Positions 28,243 through 37,077 of a DNA stretch of 64,000 bases are shown in pieces. Below the pieces are notes generated by a model that saw nothing but the letters and a program-made list of their open reading frames with translations, was not told the origin of the DNA and searched no databases. A program made the position numbers and the translations under genes. Where the stretch lies: positions 248,001 through 312,000 of the forward strand of contig NZ_QWFZ01000033.1 of the NCBI RefSeq assembly GCF_003576315.1, in the 5' to 3' direction. The stretch comes from Henriciella mobilis. GTDB taxonomy: Bacteria > Pseudomonadota > Alphaproteobacteria > Caulobacterales > Hyphomonadaceae. Position 1 is the first letter of the stretch. The number at the start of each line of letters is the position of its first letter.

Positions 28243-28610
28243 GCGAGGCGGGCTCCGTTCGGGACCGGTGTATCCGGCGAGAAAAGGACGATTGCGCCGT
28301 CAGTGTCGGGAAAGCCGAGCGTGAGGACCTCGGACATGAACTTGCCGATCTGGCGCGGCGGGAAGTTCACGACGGCGGCAACCTGGCGTCCGACAAGCTG
28401 TTCGGGCGTGTAGTGATCGGTGATCTGGGCCGAGCTCTTCTTCTTGCCCACGCCTTCGCCGAAATCGATGAGCAGGCGAATGGCCGGCTTGCGGGCGCCC
28501 TCGAGCGGGGCGGCTTCGAGGATCGTGCCCATGCGGATATCGACCCGCCTGAACGTGTCGAAATCGGTTTCGGCTTCCGGCGGGTTTCCGGGAAGGTCAG
28601 TTTTGTGCAT
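28239..28610 (-). CDS. csaA: CsaA-like tRNA-binding domain protein
   Basis: A 123-residue single-domain OB-fold protein of the CsaA/Arc1p/EMAP-II tRNA-binding family: FRRVDIRMGTILEA at the N-terminus, AIRLLIDFGEG, SAQITDHYTPEQLVGRQVAAVVNFPPRQIGKFMSEVL in segments. CsaA has tRNA-binding and chaperone-like activity. It ends overlapping the thioesterase start. Confidence 0.9.
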   Translation of the reverse strand: MHKTDLPGNPPEAETDFDTFRRVDIRMGTILEAAPLEGARKPAIRLLIDFGEGVGKKKSSAQITDHYTPEQLVGRQVAAVVNFPPRQIGKFMSEVLTLGFPDTDGAIVLFSPDTPVPNGARLA

Positions 28611-28615
28611 GGCGA

Positions 28616-29386
28616 TCAGACGATGACCGAGCCGCCATCGACGACGATCATCTGGCCGGCCATGTATTTGCCGGCATCGGACGCCAGGAAGATCGCCGCG
28701 CCGGCAATGTCGACCGGGTCACCGATCCGGCGCATCGGGGTGCCTTGCTCGACGCGTTTCGCATTCTCCGGGTTTTCCCAGAGGGCGCGGGCAAAATCGG
28801 TCTTGATCAGGCCTGGGGCGACGCAGTTGACGCGGATATTGTGGGGGCCGAGTTCGATAGCGTAGTTGCGAGCCAGCTGAAAGTCGGCGGCCTTGGAGAT
28901 GTTGTAGGCGCCGATGACCGGGGAGCCCTTGAGGCCGCCGATCGAGGAAATGATGACGATGGCGCCGTCCTTGCGCTCCCTCATCTCTGGCGCAACCAGC
29001 TGGATCAGCCAGTGATTGGAAATAATGTTGTTGGACAGGATCTTCTCGAACTGCTCGTCGCCGATCTCTTCCATCGGGCCGTAATAGGGGTTCGAGGCAG
29101 CGTTGCAGACCAGAACATCGATCTTGCCGAATGCCTTGCGGGTCTCGTCGACAAGGTTGGTGAGGTCTTCCTTGGAGGAAATATTGGCGGGCACGGCGAT
29201 GGCTGTTCCCTCGCCATGCTTCTCGTTCAGCTCGCCAGCAACCTCCTGACAGGGGCCGGGCTTGCGCGACGAGATGACGACCTTGGCGCCCTGTTCGGCC
29301 ATCTGCTCGGCAATTGCCTTGCCGATTCCGCGCGAGGAGCCCGTTATGACGGCGACCTTCCCGCTCATGTCGAAGAGACTGGCCAT
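28616..29386 (-). CDS. SDR-family oxidoreductase
   Basis: A 256-residue classical short-chain dehydrogenase/reductase. Cofactor loop TGSSRGIGK near residue 14, NAAS (NNAG-like) motif, catalytic Ser in IISSIGG and YNISK (YxxxK). It ends with the MAGQMIVVDGG signature. ATG 29386 is supported by GGAGG six bases upstream. The substrate is unknown; neighbours suggest acyl or lipid metabolism. Confidence 0.9.
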   Translation of the reverse strand: MASLFDMSGKVAVITGSSRGIGKAIAEQMAEQGAKVVISSRKPGPCQEVAGELNEKHGEGTAIAVPANISSKEDLTNLVDETRKAFGKIDVLVCNAASNPYYGPMEEIGDEQFEKILSNNIISNHWLIQLVAPEMRERKDGAIVIISSIGGLKGSPVIGAYNISKAADFQLARNYAIELGPHNIRVNCVAPGLIKTDFARALWENPENAKRVEQGTPMRRIGDPVDIAGAAIFLASDAGKYMAGQMIVVDGGSVIV

Positions 29387-29531
29387 GATTTCCTCCATTT
29401 ATTTCACGTGTGTAGTATCGCCGGCACCTTATTCAAAACACGCGTCCTGCCAATCCCCGGCAGGAGGGTGCGCCTGGAAAATCTGCGATGCATCTGCAAG
29501 AAGGGGCGCGGACGGCTGGTGATGCAAGCGG

Positions 29532-29936
29532 TCAGCTGTCCAGGTCGCGGCCGATACGGCTGATCTGATCGAGCACAGCACTCCACGATGTTTCAGCGGC
29601 TGGCGTCCAGTCGTCAGCCAGCACGTCACGGAAGACGTCTCGAATGATCTCGAACATCTCGTCGATATCGCCGCTCCCCAGGCCATAGCCTTCATGGTGC
29701 AGCCGGGCCGCTTCCAGTTCGAGCCGCGGTGTTTCGCTGCCTTCGGCGACCCCGAGTAGGCAGTTCAGGCTTGTCGTGAGCATATTCGCGCGAATGCCGC
29801 CATCCGTGTCCATGGCGAAGAGGTCTTCGAAATGCGGATGGCGTTCGAAAAGGCGGGCATAAATCAGGTCATGCGGATCGCCTGCGCGGGCTGCGACCTT
29901 CTCGAATGTGTCGATGACAATCTCGGCCTGGTCCAT
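29532..29936 (-). CDS. globin-like protein
   Basis: A 134-residue single-domain globin-like protein. It begins MDQAEIVIDTFEKVAARAGDP, has FERHPHFEDLFAMD (the CD-region pattern of globins) and RLHHEGYGLGSGDIDEMFEII, where one of the paired His residues is the likely proximal haem ligand. AAGGTG precedes the ATG. Its role may be oxygen or nitric-oxide handling; haem binding is inferred from pattern only. Confidence 0.75.
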   Translation of the reverse strand: MDQAEIVIDTFEKVAARAGDPHDLIYARLFERHPHFEDLFAMDTDGGIRANMLTTSLNCLLGVAEGSETPRLELEAARLHHEGYGLGSGDIDEMFEIIRDVFRDVLADDWTPAAETSWSAVLDQISRIGRDLDS

Positions 29937-29993
29937 GGTTTTCACCTTATATGTTCGCACGCCCTCTAGAAAGCTAACCAGACCGGTGAAGCG

Positions 29994-30353
29994 TCAGGCA
30001 GACCGCAAAACGCCTACCAGGACGAGCGCCCACCCGGCCAGTAATGCCAGGCCGCCAACAGGCGTGATGGCACCAAACCACCGCGGTGCGCCCAAGGCGA
30101 GGAAGTAGAGCGTCGAGGAGAAGATCGCCGAGCCTATGATCATGGCCCAGCCACCTGCCAGGACCTCGTCCTTCCTGCCGGTCAGGCCGATCACAAGCGC
30201 GGCGACAGCGTGGACAAGAAGGTAGAATGTTCCCGTGTCCCACCAGGCTTCGGCCTGGGGCGTGAACTGGCCCTTCAGCCCATGTGCGCCGAACGCACCC
30301 AGTGCGACACCGACAAACCCGAACAGGGCGGCGAAGAAGGAAAGAGGCGGCAT
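29994..30353 (-). CDS. DUF423 membrane protein
   Basis: A 119-residue integral membrane protein of the DUF423 (YgdD-like) family with four hydrophobic segments. Family features are FGFVGVALGAFGAHGLKG near the N-terminus, YLLVHAVAAL, GSAIFSSTLYFLALGAPRW and TPVGGLALLAGWALV. Function unknown. Confidence 0.9.
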   Translation of the reverse strand: MPPLSFFAALFGFVGVALGAFGAHGLKGQFTPQAEAWWDTGTFYLLVHAVAALVIGLTGRKDEVLAGGWAMIIGSAIFSSTLYFLALGAPRWFGAITPVGGLALLAGWALVLVGVLRSA

Positions 30354-30420
30354 GCAGGAATCCTTTCTGTCCGCCTCTTACCGTGTGTTTGCCGATGCGC
30401 CTATGCGGCGAAGCTTCATC

Positions 30421-31935
30421 TCAGGCGGCATCGGCCTTGTGCGTGTCGATGATGTGGCCCTGGGCATCGGAGTATTCGAAGACATCTCCATCGAGATCGA
30501 TTTCCGGCAGGTCATCCTTCTCGTGCCAGTAGTCCTGGGTATGCTGCCACTCGGGATGGTCGGCCCGCTTCGGCATCAGGTGTTCGCCGCGCTTGAGGTA
30601 ACCGGGGTTGAAGTCGTCCGGATTCATCCAGCTGAGGCGTTCCTTTGCCTGGACGCCGGCTGGAACCTTCGGGCAGACTTCAACGGCGCCGACCTCGTCC
30701 ATATGCTTCAGCAACCGGACCATGAAGTCACCAAGCAGGTCGACACGAAGTGTCCAGCTGGCGCGGAAATATCCGAACACAAACAGCATGTTGGGGACAT
30801 CCTCGATCATCATGCCACGCCAGGTCAGCCGATCGTTCCAGGCGACGGGCTTGCCGTCCACCTCGAACGGGATGTTGCCAAGGAATTTCAGATTGAAGCC
30901 TGTTGCGGTGATGATCACATCGGCTTCGAGCACATCCCCCGATGTCAGCCTGATTCCTTCCGGCACGAACCGGTCGATATGGTCGGTGACGATGCTGGCC
31001 TTGCCACTGGCGATGCCCTGGAAGATGTCCCCATCAGGGACGAAGGCGATGCGTTGCTGCCAGGGCCGGTAATGCGGCGTGAAGTGGCTCATATCGAAGT
31101 CTTCGCCGAGAAAGGCCTGCACGCCCGCCAGCAATTCATCTTTCACCGATTCAGACTCGTCCTTGGCCCGCTGTGTGAATTCGTGCTGGTCGACAAGAAC
31201 CTTCTTGCGGATGATCGTATGGATCCAGTCCTCATCGATCTCCAGACGCCGCAGCTCGTCGGCGAGCTCGTTTACGTTGCGGCCCGGTACGAAATAGGTC
31301 GGTGAACGCTGGAGAAGCGTCACATGTTCGCATTGGTCGGCAATGTTCGGCACTAGGGTCGCCGCCGTGGCGCCTGATCCGATGACGAGAACCTTCTTGC
31401 CGGAAAGGTCGATATCGTCCGGCCAGTTCTGCGGATGAACGATCTCACCCTTGAAGTCGTCCATCCCATCCCAGTCAGGCGTGTAGCCTTTGTCGAGGTC
31501 GTAATAACCCTGACACATCCACATGAACCGGGTCTGGACGGTGTGTGCGCCGTCCGGCGTTTCGTAAGTGACGGTCCAGAGCTTGTCTTCGGATGACCAG
31601 GCGGCCTTGGTGATCTTGTGATTGTAATGGATCAGCGGACCGAGGTCGTTCTCCTCGATAAACTCGCCCATATAGGCGAGAATCTCATCGGCAGTGGCGA
31701 TCGGCGGGCCGGTCCAGGGCTTGTCGCGATACCCGAACGTGTAGAGGTCGCTGTCGGAACGAATACCCGGATAGGTGTGGACTTTCCAAGTGCCGCCGAA
31801 GCTGTCGAGCGCTTCGAAGACGGCGACCTTCTTGCCGGGACAGCGCGTGCGCAAATGATAGGCCGCACCAACGCCCGATATTCCTGCGCCAACAATGAGG
31901 ACGTCCAGGATGTCGGTCCCTTTTCCAGTAGGCAT
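30421..31935 (-). CDS. flavin-containing (Baeyer-Villiger type) monooxygenase
   Basis: A 504-residue FAD- and NADPH-dependent monooxygenase. FAD-binding VGAGISGVGAAYHL is at the N-terminus, the NADPH loop is VIGSGATAATL, and FKGEIVHPQNWPDD fits the FxGxxxHxxxWP fingerprint of Baeyer-Villiger monooxygenases, resembling EthA. ATG 31935 has GGAGG at proper spacing; a longer in-frame start lacks homology. Such enzymes oxygenate ketones, including steroid and aliphatic substrates. Confidence 0.9.
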   Translation of the reverse strand: MPTGKGTDILDVLIVGAGISGVGAAYHLRTRCPGKKVAVFEALDSFGGTWKVHTYPGIRSDSDLYTFGYRDKPWTGPPIATADEILAYMGEFIEENDLGPLIHYNHKITKAAWSSEDKLWTVTYETPDGAHTVQTRFMWMCQGYYDLDKGYTPDWDGMDDFKGEIVHPQNWPDDIDLSGKKVLVIGSGATAATLVPNIADQCEHVTLLQRSPTYFVPGRNVNELADELRRLEIDEDWIHTIIRKKVLVDQHEFTQRAKDESESVKDELLAGVQAFLGEDFDMSHFTPHYRPWQQRIAFVPDGDIFQGIASGKASIVTDHIDRFVPEGIRLTSGDVLEADVIITATGFNLKFLGNIPFEVDGKPVAWNDRLTWRGMMIEDVPNMLFVFGYFRASWTLRVDLLGDFMVRLLKHMDEVGAVEVCPKVPAGVQAKERLSWMNPDDFNPGYLKRGEHLMPKRADHPEWQHTQDYWHEKDDLPEIDLDGDVFEYSDAQGHIIDTHKADAA

Positions 31936-32045
31936 GTAATTCCCTCCGCGATCTGTTCTGTTTTCACGACAGGCTACCTCATGAAGACGACAGTCCAATA
32001 GGTAATCGCCCGGATGACGTGGCGTCAGTCGGTTTCCGGTGCTGT

Positions 32046-32462
32046 TCAGGCGGTTGGAATTGAATAAGTCACGATTGCATGGCTCGCGACCTTGCTGGAG
32101 CCTTCAGCCCGTATTTCAACCTCGGCCACGGCCAGTGTCCGTCCCAGTTTCATGAGTTTTGCTTCGGCGATGACGGCCTCACCGATACAGGGTCGCAGGA
32201 AGTTGATGTTCAGATTGCTCGTCACTGTCATTGGTGTGATCCCGAGCTTTGTGAAGATTGCCATATAGGTCACGCTGTCGGCCATGGTCATCTGCGTCGG
32301 GCCAGAGATATAGCCGCCGGGGCGCAAGTTCTCCGGACCGGCTTTCAGATGCATGACCGCGTGGCCGTCCTCCATCAGCATGACTTCGGAGCGGTTCTGC
32401 GCGCCGCTGAAAGCCTCGTGCAGGAACGAGTTTGCCTCATCGACAGAGACCTTTGTTGGCAT
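32046..32462 (-). CDS. PaaI-family thioesterase
   Basis: A 138-residue hotdog-fold thioesterase. GGYISGPTQMTMADSVTYMAIF is the central helix block containing the likely catalytic acidic residue, followed by TSNLNINFLRP and TLAVAEVEIRAEGS. It is probably an acyl-CoA thioesterase. It is the second PaaI-like gene of the region and is divergent from the gene at 32573. Confidence 0.82.
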   Translation of the reverse strand: MPTKVSVDEANSFLHEAFSGAQNRSEVMLMEDGHAVMHLKAGPENLRPGGYISGPTQMTMADSVTYMAIFTKLGITPMTVTSNLNINFLRPCIGEAVIAEAKLMKLGRTLAVAEVEIRAEGSSKVASHAIVTYSIPTA

Positions 32463-32572
32463 TGGCGTTTTCCTTTTCCCTGACGTCAGCGATTGATCCG
32501 CTTGTCCGCTTTGGCCAGTCTAGGAGAGAGAACTGGCCCGCCAAGAGGTCACGCAAGGGAGGTTAGAACCGC

Positions 32573-33676
32573 ATGCTCACCTGGGGCGACGAATATCCAA
32601 TTCACCAGACACCGGAGCCCGTCTGGGTGGCTGGGTCAGACCGGAACTTTTACGACCGGTACTTCTTCAATGGCTATTCCAAGGATGGCTCGGTGTTCTT
32701 CGGCGCCGCTTTCGGGGTGTACCCGCACCTCAACATCATGGATGGCGCCTTCTCTGTCCTCAAGGATGGCGTCCAGAAGTCGGTCCATCTGTCGCGCATC
32801 CTGAATTTCGAGCGGATGGATACGCGTGTTGGCCCGATGAGCATTGAGGTGTTCCAGCCGCTCCAGTCTGTCCGCATCAAGCTGGACGATGCCGAGGGCA
32901 TTTCCGCGGACCTAACTTTCGAGGGGCGTCATTTCCCGGTTGAGGAACCGCGCTTCACCAGGCGCAATGGCTCGCGCATGATGATGGATGTCACGCGCAT
33001 GACGCAGAATGGCCGCTGGTCTGGGAGCATTACGGTCGATGGCGAGACCATAGAGATTTCGAGCGATAATTTCTGGGGTACGCGGGATCGCAGCTGGGGT
33101 GTCCGCCCGCTTGGCGCGCAGGATCCGCAACCCGTCGTGCCGCAGCAGCTGCCGCAGTTCTACTGGATCTGGACGCCGATGAACTTCCCGAATGCCTCGG
33201 TCTATTTCCACGTCAATGAAGACCAGCATGGTGACCGCTGGAACACCCGGTCAGTGTTTGCCATGGACGGGGCGGGGGCAGACGGGCTGATGCATCTTGC
33301 CAATCCCGTCATCAAACCGGAATTCGAATCCGGAACGCGGCGGGTTCGTTCGGCGGTCCTGACGGCGAGCGATGCCCATGGGCGCGAGCACAGGATTACG
33401 TACGAGCCCATCGCGACCTTCCAGATGAAGGGCATCGGCTATGGCCATCCCGAATGGGGCCATGCGGCCTGGAAAGGCGAATACGCCATTGGCCGGGAAG
33501 ACTTCAAACCGCTGGCCATGCCGTGGAAGCAGCCGGACAATCTTCACATTCAGGCGATTTCCAAGGTCCGTCACGAAGGTCCGGACGGGCAGGGCTCGGA
33601 AGGCATCGGCGCCCTCGAGCAGCTCTTTATCGGTCCGCATGATGCATCGGGCTGGAAGGACATGCTGGATGCCTGA
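32573..33676 (+). CDS. conserved hypothetical protein of a phosphotransferase cluster
   Basis: A 367-residue soluble, Trp- and Arg-rich beta-type protein. Distinct segments are WVAGSDRNFYDRYFFNGY, DNFWGTRDRSWGVRP and YGHPEWGHAAWKGEYAIG. Proteins of this type sit beside APH-like phosphotransferases in other actinobacterial and proteobacterial lipid-metabolism loci and resemble the DUF7064/7065 groups, but I am not certain of the family. The next gene starts eight bases before its stop, indicating strong coupling. Confidence 0.7.
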   Translation: MLTWGDEYPIHQTPEPVWVAGSDRNFYDRYFFNGYSKDGSVFFGAAFGVYPHLNIMDGAFSVLKDGVQKSVHLSRILNFERMDTRVGPMSIEVFQPLQSVRIKLDDAEGISADLTFEGRHFPVEEPRFTRRNGSRMMMDVTRMTQNGRWSGSITVDGETIEISSDNFWGTRDRSWGVRPLGAQDPQPVVPQQLPQFYWIWTPMNFPNASVYFHVNEDQHGDRWNTRSVFAMDGAGADGLMHLANPVIKPEFESGTRRVRSAVLTASDAHGREHRITYEPIATFQMKGIGYGHPEWGHAAWKGEYAIGREDFKPLAMPWKQPDNLHIQAISKVRHEGPDGQGSEGIGALEQLFIGPHDASGWKDMLDA

Positions 33677-34730
33677 GGTGGTCATCGACAATCCGGAGCT
33701 TGCCCGCCAGTTCGAACCCTATGCTGAGGCTCATATCCCCGGCGCCAGAAACCTCCGTGTGGTCCAGATGCGCCGGATCCACGGCGGGGCCAGTCGTCAG
33801 ACCTATTCGGTCGACATCGCCTATGAAGATGCCACCGGTCCCAAGACGAAAGGGGTCATTCTGCGACGTGACCCGGCGGACAGTCTGATCGATACCGAGC
33901 GGCGGGTGGAGTTTGCCGCGATCCGGACAGCGCATGGGAAGGCCGGTATTCCGGCGCCTGAAGCGCTGTTTCTCGAGACCGATACCGGGCCGCTTGGTGC
34001 GCCTTTCTTTGTGATGGGGCGGATCGAGGGCGGCATGCCGCTCAACCCGTTCCAGATCGATGCGGTGGAACCCCATAGGGCCGAGGTCGGCCGGGAATTC
34101 TTCCGCCATCTGGGGGCCATCGCGTCCCTCGAGATCGACGGCACGCCGATTGCCGAAGAGATCGAGACGCCGGCTCCAGACCAGTGCTGGAAGCGCGAGC
34201 TCGACTATTGGGCCAATGAAATCCGCACCAATGCGCGCGAGCCGCAACCCGTGGCCGAAGCAGCGATCCGCTATCTTGCCGCCAATCCGCCGCCGCCCGC
34301 GCAGAAGCTGTCGCTCGTGCATGGCGATTTCCGCTCGGGGAATTTCCTGCATGACGGGCAGGGCCGGATCAACGCCGTCCTCGACTGGGAGATGGCGCAT
34401 ATTGGCGACCCTTATGAAGACCTTGCCTGGGCAACAGACCTGCTCTGGTGCGGCAACGACCAGGAACGCGCGGCCGGGTTCATCCCCTGGCCTGACGCGA
34501 TTGCAGTCTGGCAGGAGGCGTCGGGCTGCAGTTTCGATCCGGCGGCATTTGAGTGGTGGAGCCTGTTTGCTCACCTCAAAGGCCTCGGAATCTGGATCAC
34601 ATCGGCGCGCGCGTTTGCTGACGGCAAGAATGACGATCCGATCCTGGCCTGGTCTGGATGGTTTACCCACGCCGCCCACGAACTGATGCTGGCCAGCCGC
34701 CTGGCGCCGAAATTCGGAGTGAAGCTATGA
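33669..34730 (+). CDS. APH-family phosphotransferase
   Basis: A 353-residue aminoglycoside-phosphotransferase-fold kinase. The catalytic loop LVHGDFRSGNFL and the metal motif VLDWEMAHIGDP are intact, as is the nucleotide region RRIHGGASRQTYSVD. The start at 33669 overlaps the previous gene by eight bases and gives the usual N-terminus. Relatives near acyl-CoA dehydrogenases are thought to phosphorylate hydroxy-acyl or other small hydroxyl substrates; antibiotic resistance is unlikely here. Confidence 0.85.
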   Translation: MPEVVIDNPELARQFEPYAEAHIPGARNLRVVQMRRIHGGASRQTYSVDIAYEDATGPKTKGVILRRDPADSLIDTERRVEFAAIRTAHGKAGIPAPEALFLETDTGPLGAPFFVMGRIEGGMPLNPFQIDAVEPHRAEVGREFFRHLGAIASLEIDGTPIAEEIETPAPDQCWKRELDYWANEIRTNAREPQPVAEAAIRYLAANPPPPAQKLSLVHGDFRSGNFLHDGQGRINAVLDWEMAHIGDPYEDLAWATDLLWCGNDQERAAGFIPWPDAIAVWQEASGCSFDPAAFEWWSLFAHLKGLGIWITSARAFADGKNDDPILAWSGWFTHAAHELMLASRLAPKFGVKL

Positions 34731-35158
34731 GCGATGTCGGCATGATCCTGCAGAGGCTGGGTGCGACGCTGGTCAATGAAGTCGCCCCGAAACTCGAGGG
34801 CGACTATTCAGGCGGCCATGCCAGCATGGCGGGGCTCATGGCAGTTATGGCGGGCGAGATGTGGGAAAAGGAGGCAGACCTTCTCGTCAATGAGATCGGT
34901 CGCATGAAGGCGCTTCTCGCCGCAGCCGGCATTGGTGAAGCCGAACCGCATATCGAGTCATTCCTGATTTCGGACCTGAAAGCCATGCGGAACGAGCTCG
35001 CGATGCAACTGATCGAGCTCCAGGCCTCGCTTGAGGCGAAGGACGACGAGGGATCGAAAGCGCTCAACACGCAGATCTGGGGCCATCTTCTCGCAACATG
35101 TGCAGGGCGCATGCCAAGCCCGCCCGCTTTTGGCGCGGCGGGGGAGGGCGAGGGCTGA
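34727..35158 (+). CDS. helical hypothetical protein, third gene of the phosphotransferase cluster
   Basis: A 143-residue protein predicted mostly helical (MILQRLGATLVNEVAPKLEG, DLKAMRNELAMQLIELQASLEA). No catalytic motif is visible and no family is recognised. The ATG overlaps the phosphotransferase stop (ATGA), so it belongs to the same translational unit and may be an accessory subunit. Confidence 0.7.
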   Translation: MSDVGMILQRLGATLVNEVAPKLEGDYSGGHASMAGLMAVMAGEMWEKEADLLVNEIGRMKALLAAAGIGEAEPHIESFLISDLKAMRNELAMQLIELQASLEAKDDEGSKALNTQIWGHLLATCAGRMPSPPAFGAAGEGEG

Positions 35159-35241
35159 CATAGGATATATGCCACGACTTGACGTTCTGCCTGCGGCGCG
35201 GGTGCCCATCTGCTGGGGCGATGCCAACAAAGGAGAATGTC

Positions 35242-35988
35242 ATGGCACGCTTTGAGAACAAGACGGTCCTGGTCACCGGCGGGACGTCCGGTATTGGACT
35301 TGCGACCGTGGAAAGATTGGCGGGAGAGGGCGCCCGGCTCGTCGTGACCGGGTCGAATGAGGCGCGTCTGGCAGACCTGCGTCGCCGGTTTCCCGGTATA
35401 TTGACAATCCAGGCGGACAATCGTGATCCAGCGAGCGCCGACACGATTGCCAATGCCGTTACCGCAGCCGGCCTGACACTGGACGCGATCTTTCTGAATG
35501 CCGGTTTTGGCCGCTTTGTCGCGCTCGATCAGACCGACGCGGACGAAATCGATGAGCAATTCGCGATCAACGTCCGCGCGCCAATTCTTCAGGTCCGTGC
35601 ACTTGCGAGCCTTCTTCGTGACGGCGGGAAGATCGTCTTCAACACATCTGTTGCCCGCAATGCGGGCTTGCCAGGCGCTACGGTCTACAGCTCGACCAAA
35701 GGGGCGCTACGAACGGTTGTCCGCGGGATTGCGCGTGAATTTGCGCCAAGAGCGATCAATGTGAATGCCGTCAGCCCTGGGCCAATCGGCACGGACTTCT
35801 TCAACCGCAGCGGCTTGAGCGAGGAGGAAAGCAAAGCGCTTTCAGAGCAAATCGTGACAGGCGTGCCGCTCGGCAGGTTTGGCGAGCCGAAAGAAGTTGC
35901 CTCGGTCGCGACCTTTCTCCTGTCAGACGATGCGAGTTTCGTGACCGGCTCGGAATACGTGGTCGACGGCGGTCTGAGTGAACTCTAG
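35242..35988 (+). CDS. SDR-family oxidoreductase
   Basis: A 248-residue short-chain dehydrogenase. TGGTSGIGLATVERL is the cofactor loop, LNAGFGRF the NNAG-like element, NTSVARN holds the catalytic Ser and YSSTKGA the YxxxK pair; it ends with SEYVVDGG. ATG 35242 has AAAGGAG upstream. It is convergent with the epimerase gene eight bases away. Confidence 0.9.
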   Translation: MARFENKTVLVTGGTSGIGLATVERLAGEGARLVVTGSNEARLADLRRRFPGILTIQADNRDPASADTIANAVTAAGLTLDAIFLNAGFGRFVALDQTDADEIDEQFAINVRAPILQVRALASLLRDGGKIVFNTSVARNAGLPGATVYSSTKGALRTVVRGIAREFAPRAINVNAVSPGPIGTDFFNRSGLSEEESKALSEQIVTGVPLGRFGEPKEVASVATFLLSDDASFVTGSEYVVDGGLSEL

Positions 35989-35996
35989 GTCCGTGT

Positions 35997-36974
35997 CTAA
36001 CCCCAAAGCTGGGACGAGGGTGGGAAGACCTTCCCACCCTCGTACTTAAGACCGTGCTCGACATCATGGGCGAGCCATAGCGGGCCATCGAGATCCACCG
36101 CATCGGCCAGCATGCCGAGCAGGACAGCCGGTGCCATGCTGATCGAGCCGGCGACCATGCAGCCAACCATCACGCCAAGGCCCGCAGCTTTCGCCTCACG
36201 GGCGGCTGCAAGGGCTTCGGTCAGCCCGCCGGTCTTGTCGAGCTTGATGTTCACGACGTCGTAGAGCCGCGCGAGATCCTGGATATCTTTCGATGTGTGC
36301 ATGCTCTCGTCGGCACAAATCGCCACTTCCGGTGGACGTTTGAGAAGGTATCCATCCTCGCCGGCCGGAAAGGGCTGTTCGATCATGACAACGCCGAGTT
36401 CGGCCGCAGAACGGACGATCCCGGGAAACAGGCCGGCATCAAGTCCTTCGTTGGCATCGAGGATGAGCTTCGCGTCCGGACGGGCATCATGCACCGCTTT
36501 TACACGTTCAATATCCTGCGCGCCCCCAAGCTTCAGCTTCAGGATGGGACCGGCGGTTTCAGCGGCGGCGTTTGCCATCTCCTCGGCCGGCGCCAGGCTG
36601 ATTGTGACGGCGGTCGCCAGTGGCTGCGGCTCAGGGAGCCCGGCGAGTTCCCAGGCAGGCTTGCCGGACAGTTTGGCTTCAAGGTCCCAGAAGGCGCAGT
36701 CGACAGCACAACGGGCTGCGCCGGGGGGAAGGGCATCCTGCAGGGCAAGCCGGTCCATGCCATCGGCAAGTGCGCTGCGCATGGTTTCAATCTGCTGTGC
36801 GACGGAGTCTGTGGTTTCACCATAGCGGCCATAGGGAACGCATTCGCCGACGCCCACCTTGCCATCACGCTTCAGGCTGACCCGGATCGTTTCTGCGCTG
36901 GTCTTCGCGCCGCGTGAAATTGCGAAACTCTTGCGGAGCGGCGAGGAAACGGGCTGAAGCTCAAGTTTGGTCAT
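35997..36974 (-). CDS. dipeptide epimerase (enolase superfamily)
   Basis: A 325-residue enolase-superfamily enzyme of the L-Ala-D/L-Glu epimerase type, involved in recycling of murein peptides in characterised members. Catalytic lysine motif LKLKLGG, metal ligands in LILDANEG, MIEQPF and ICADESMH, and the second lysine in NIKLDKTGG are all present. N-terminal PVSSPLRKSFAISRG is typical. The 3' end encodes a 14-bp perfect palindrome (36014-36043). Confidence 0.88.
   Translation of the reverse strand: MTKLELQPVSSPLRKSFAISRGAKTSAETIRVSLKRDGKVGVGECVPYGRYGETTDSVAQQIETMRSALADGMDRLALQDALPPGAARCAVDCAFWDLEAKLSGKPAWELAGLPEPQPLATAVTISLAPAEEMANAAAETAGPILKLKLGGAQDIERVKAVHDARPDAKLILDANEGLDAGLFPGIVRSAAELGVVMIEQPFPAGEDGYLLKRPPEVAICADESMHTSKDIQDLARLYDVVNIKLDKTGGLTEALAAAREAKAAGLGVMVGCMVAGSISMAPAVLLGMLADAVDLDGPLWLAHDVEHGLKYEGGKVFPPSSQLWG
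36014..36043. terminator. 14-bp palindrome at the convergent gene ends
   Basis: Arms ACGAGGGTGGGAAG (36014-36027) and CTTCCCACCCTCGT (36030-36043) are perfectly complementary with a two-base spacer. It lies inside the last codons of the minus-strand epimerase and 26 bp past the stop of the plus-strand SDR gene. It could serve as a terminator for the SDR transcript; no T tract is present, so the role is uncertain. Confidence 0.5.
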
Positions 36975-37077
36975 GCATTAGCAGTCTGACAAAAATAGAT
37001 TTAATTTCACAGTCTGCCCTGCGGCATCCTTAAATTCCGACTGTTAGGGTAAACAGCAAACCAGCCACAAGTGAATT

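Noticed and set aside
33669-34730. Aminoglycoside resistance gene
   Set aside because: Shares only the kinase fold; context and sequence point to the metabolic APH-like group.
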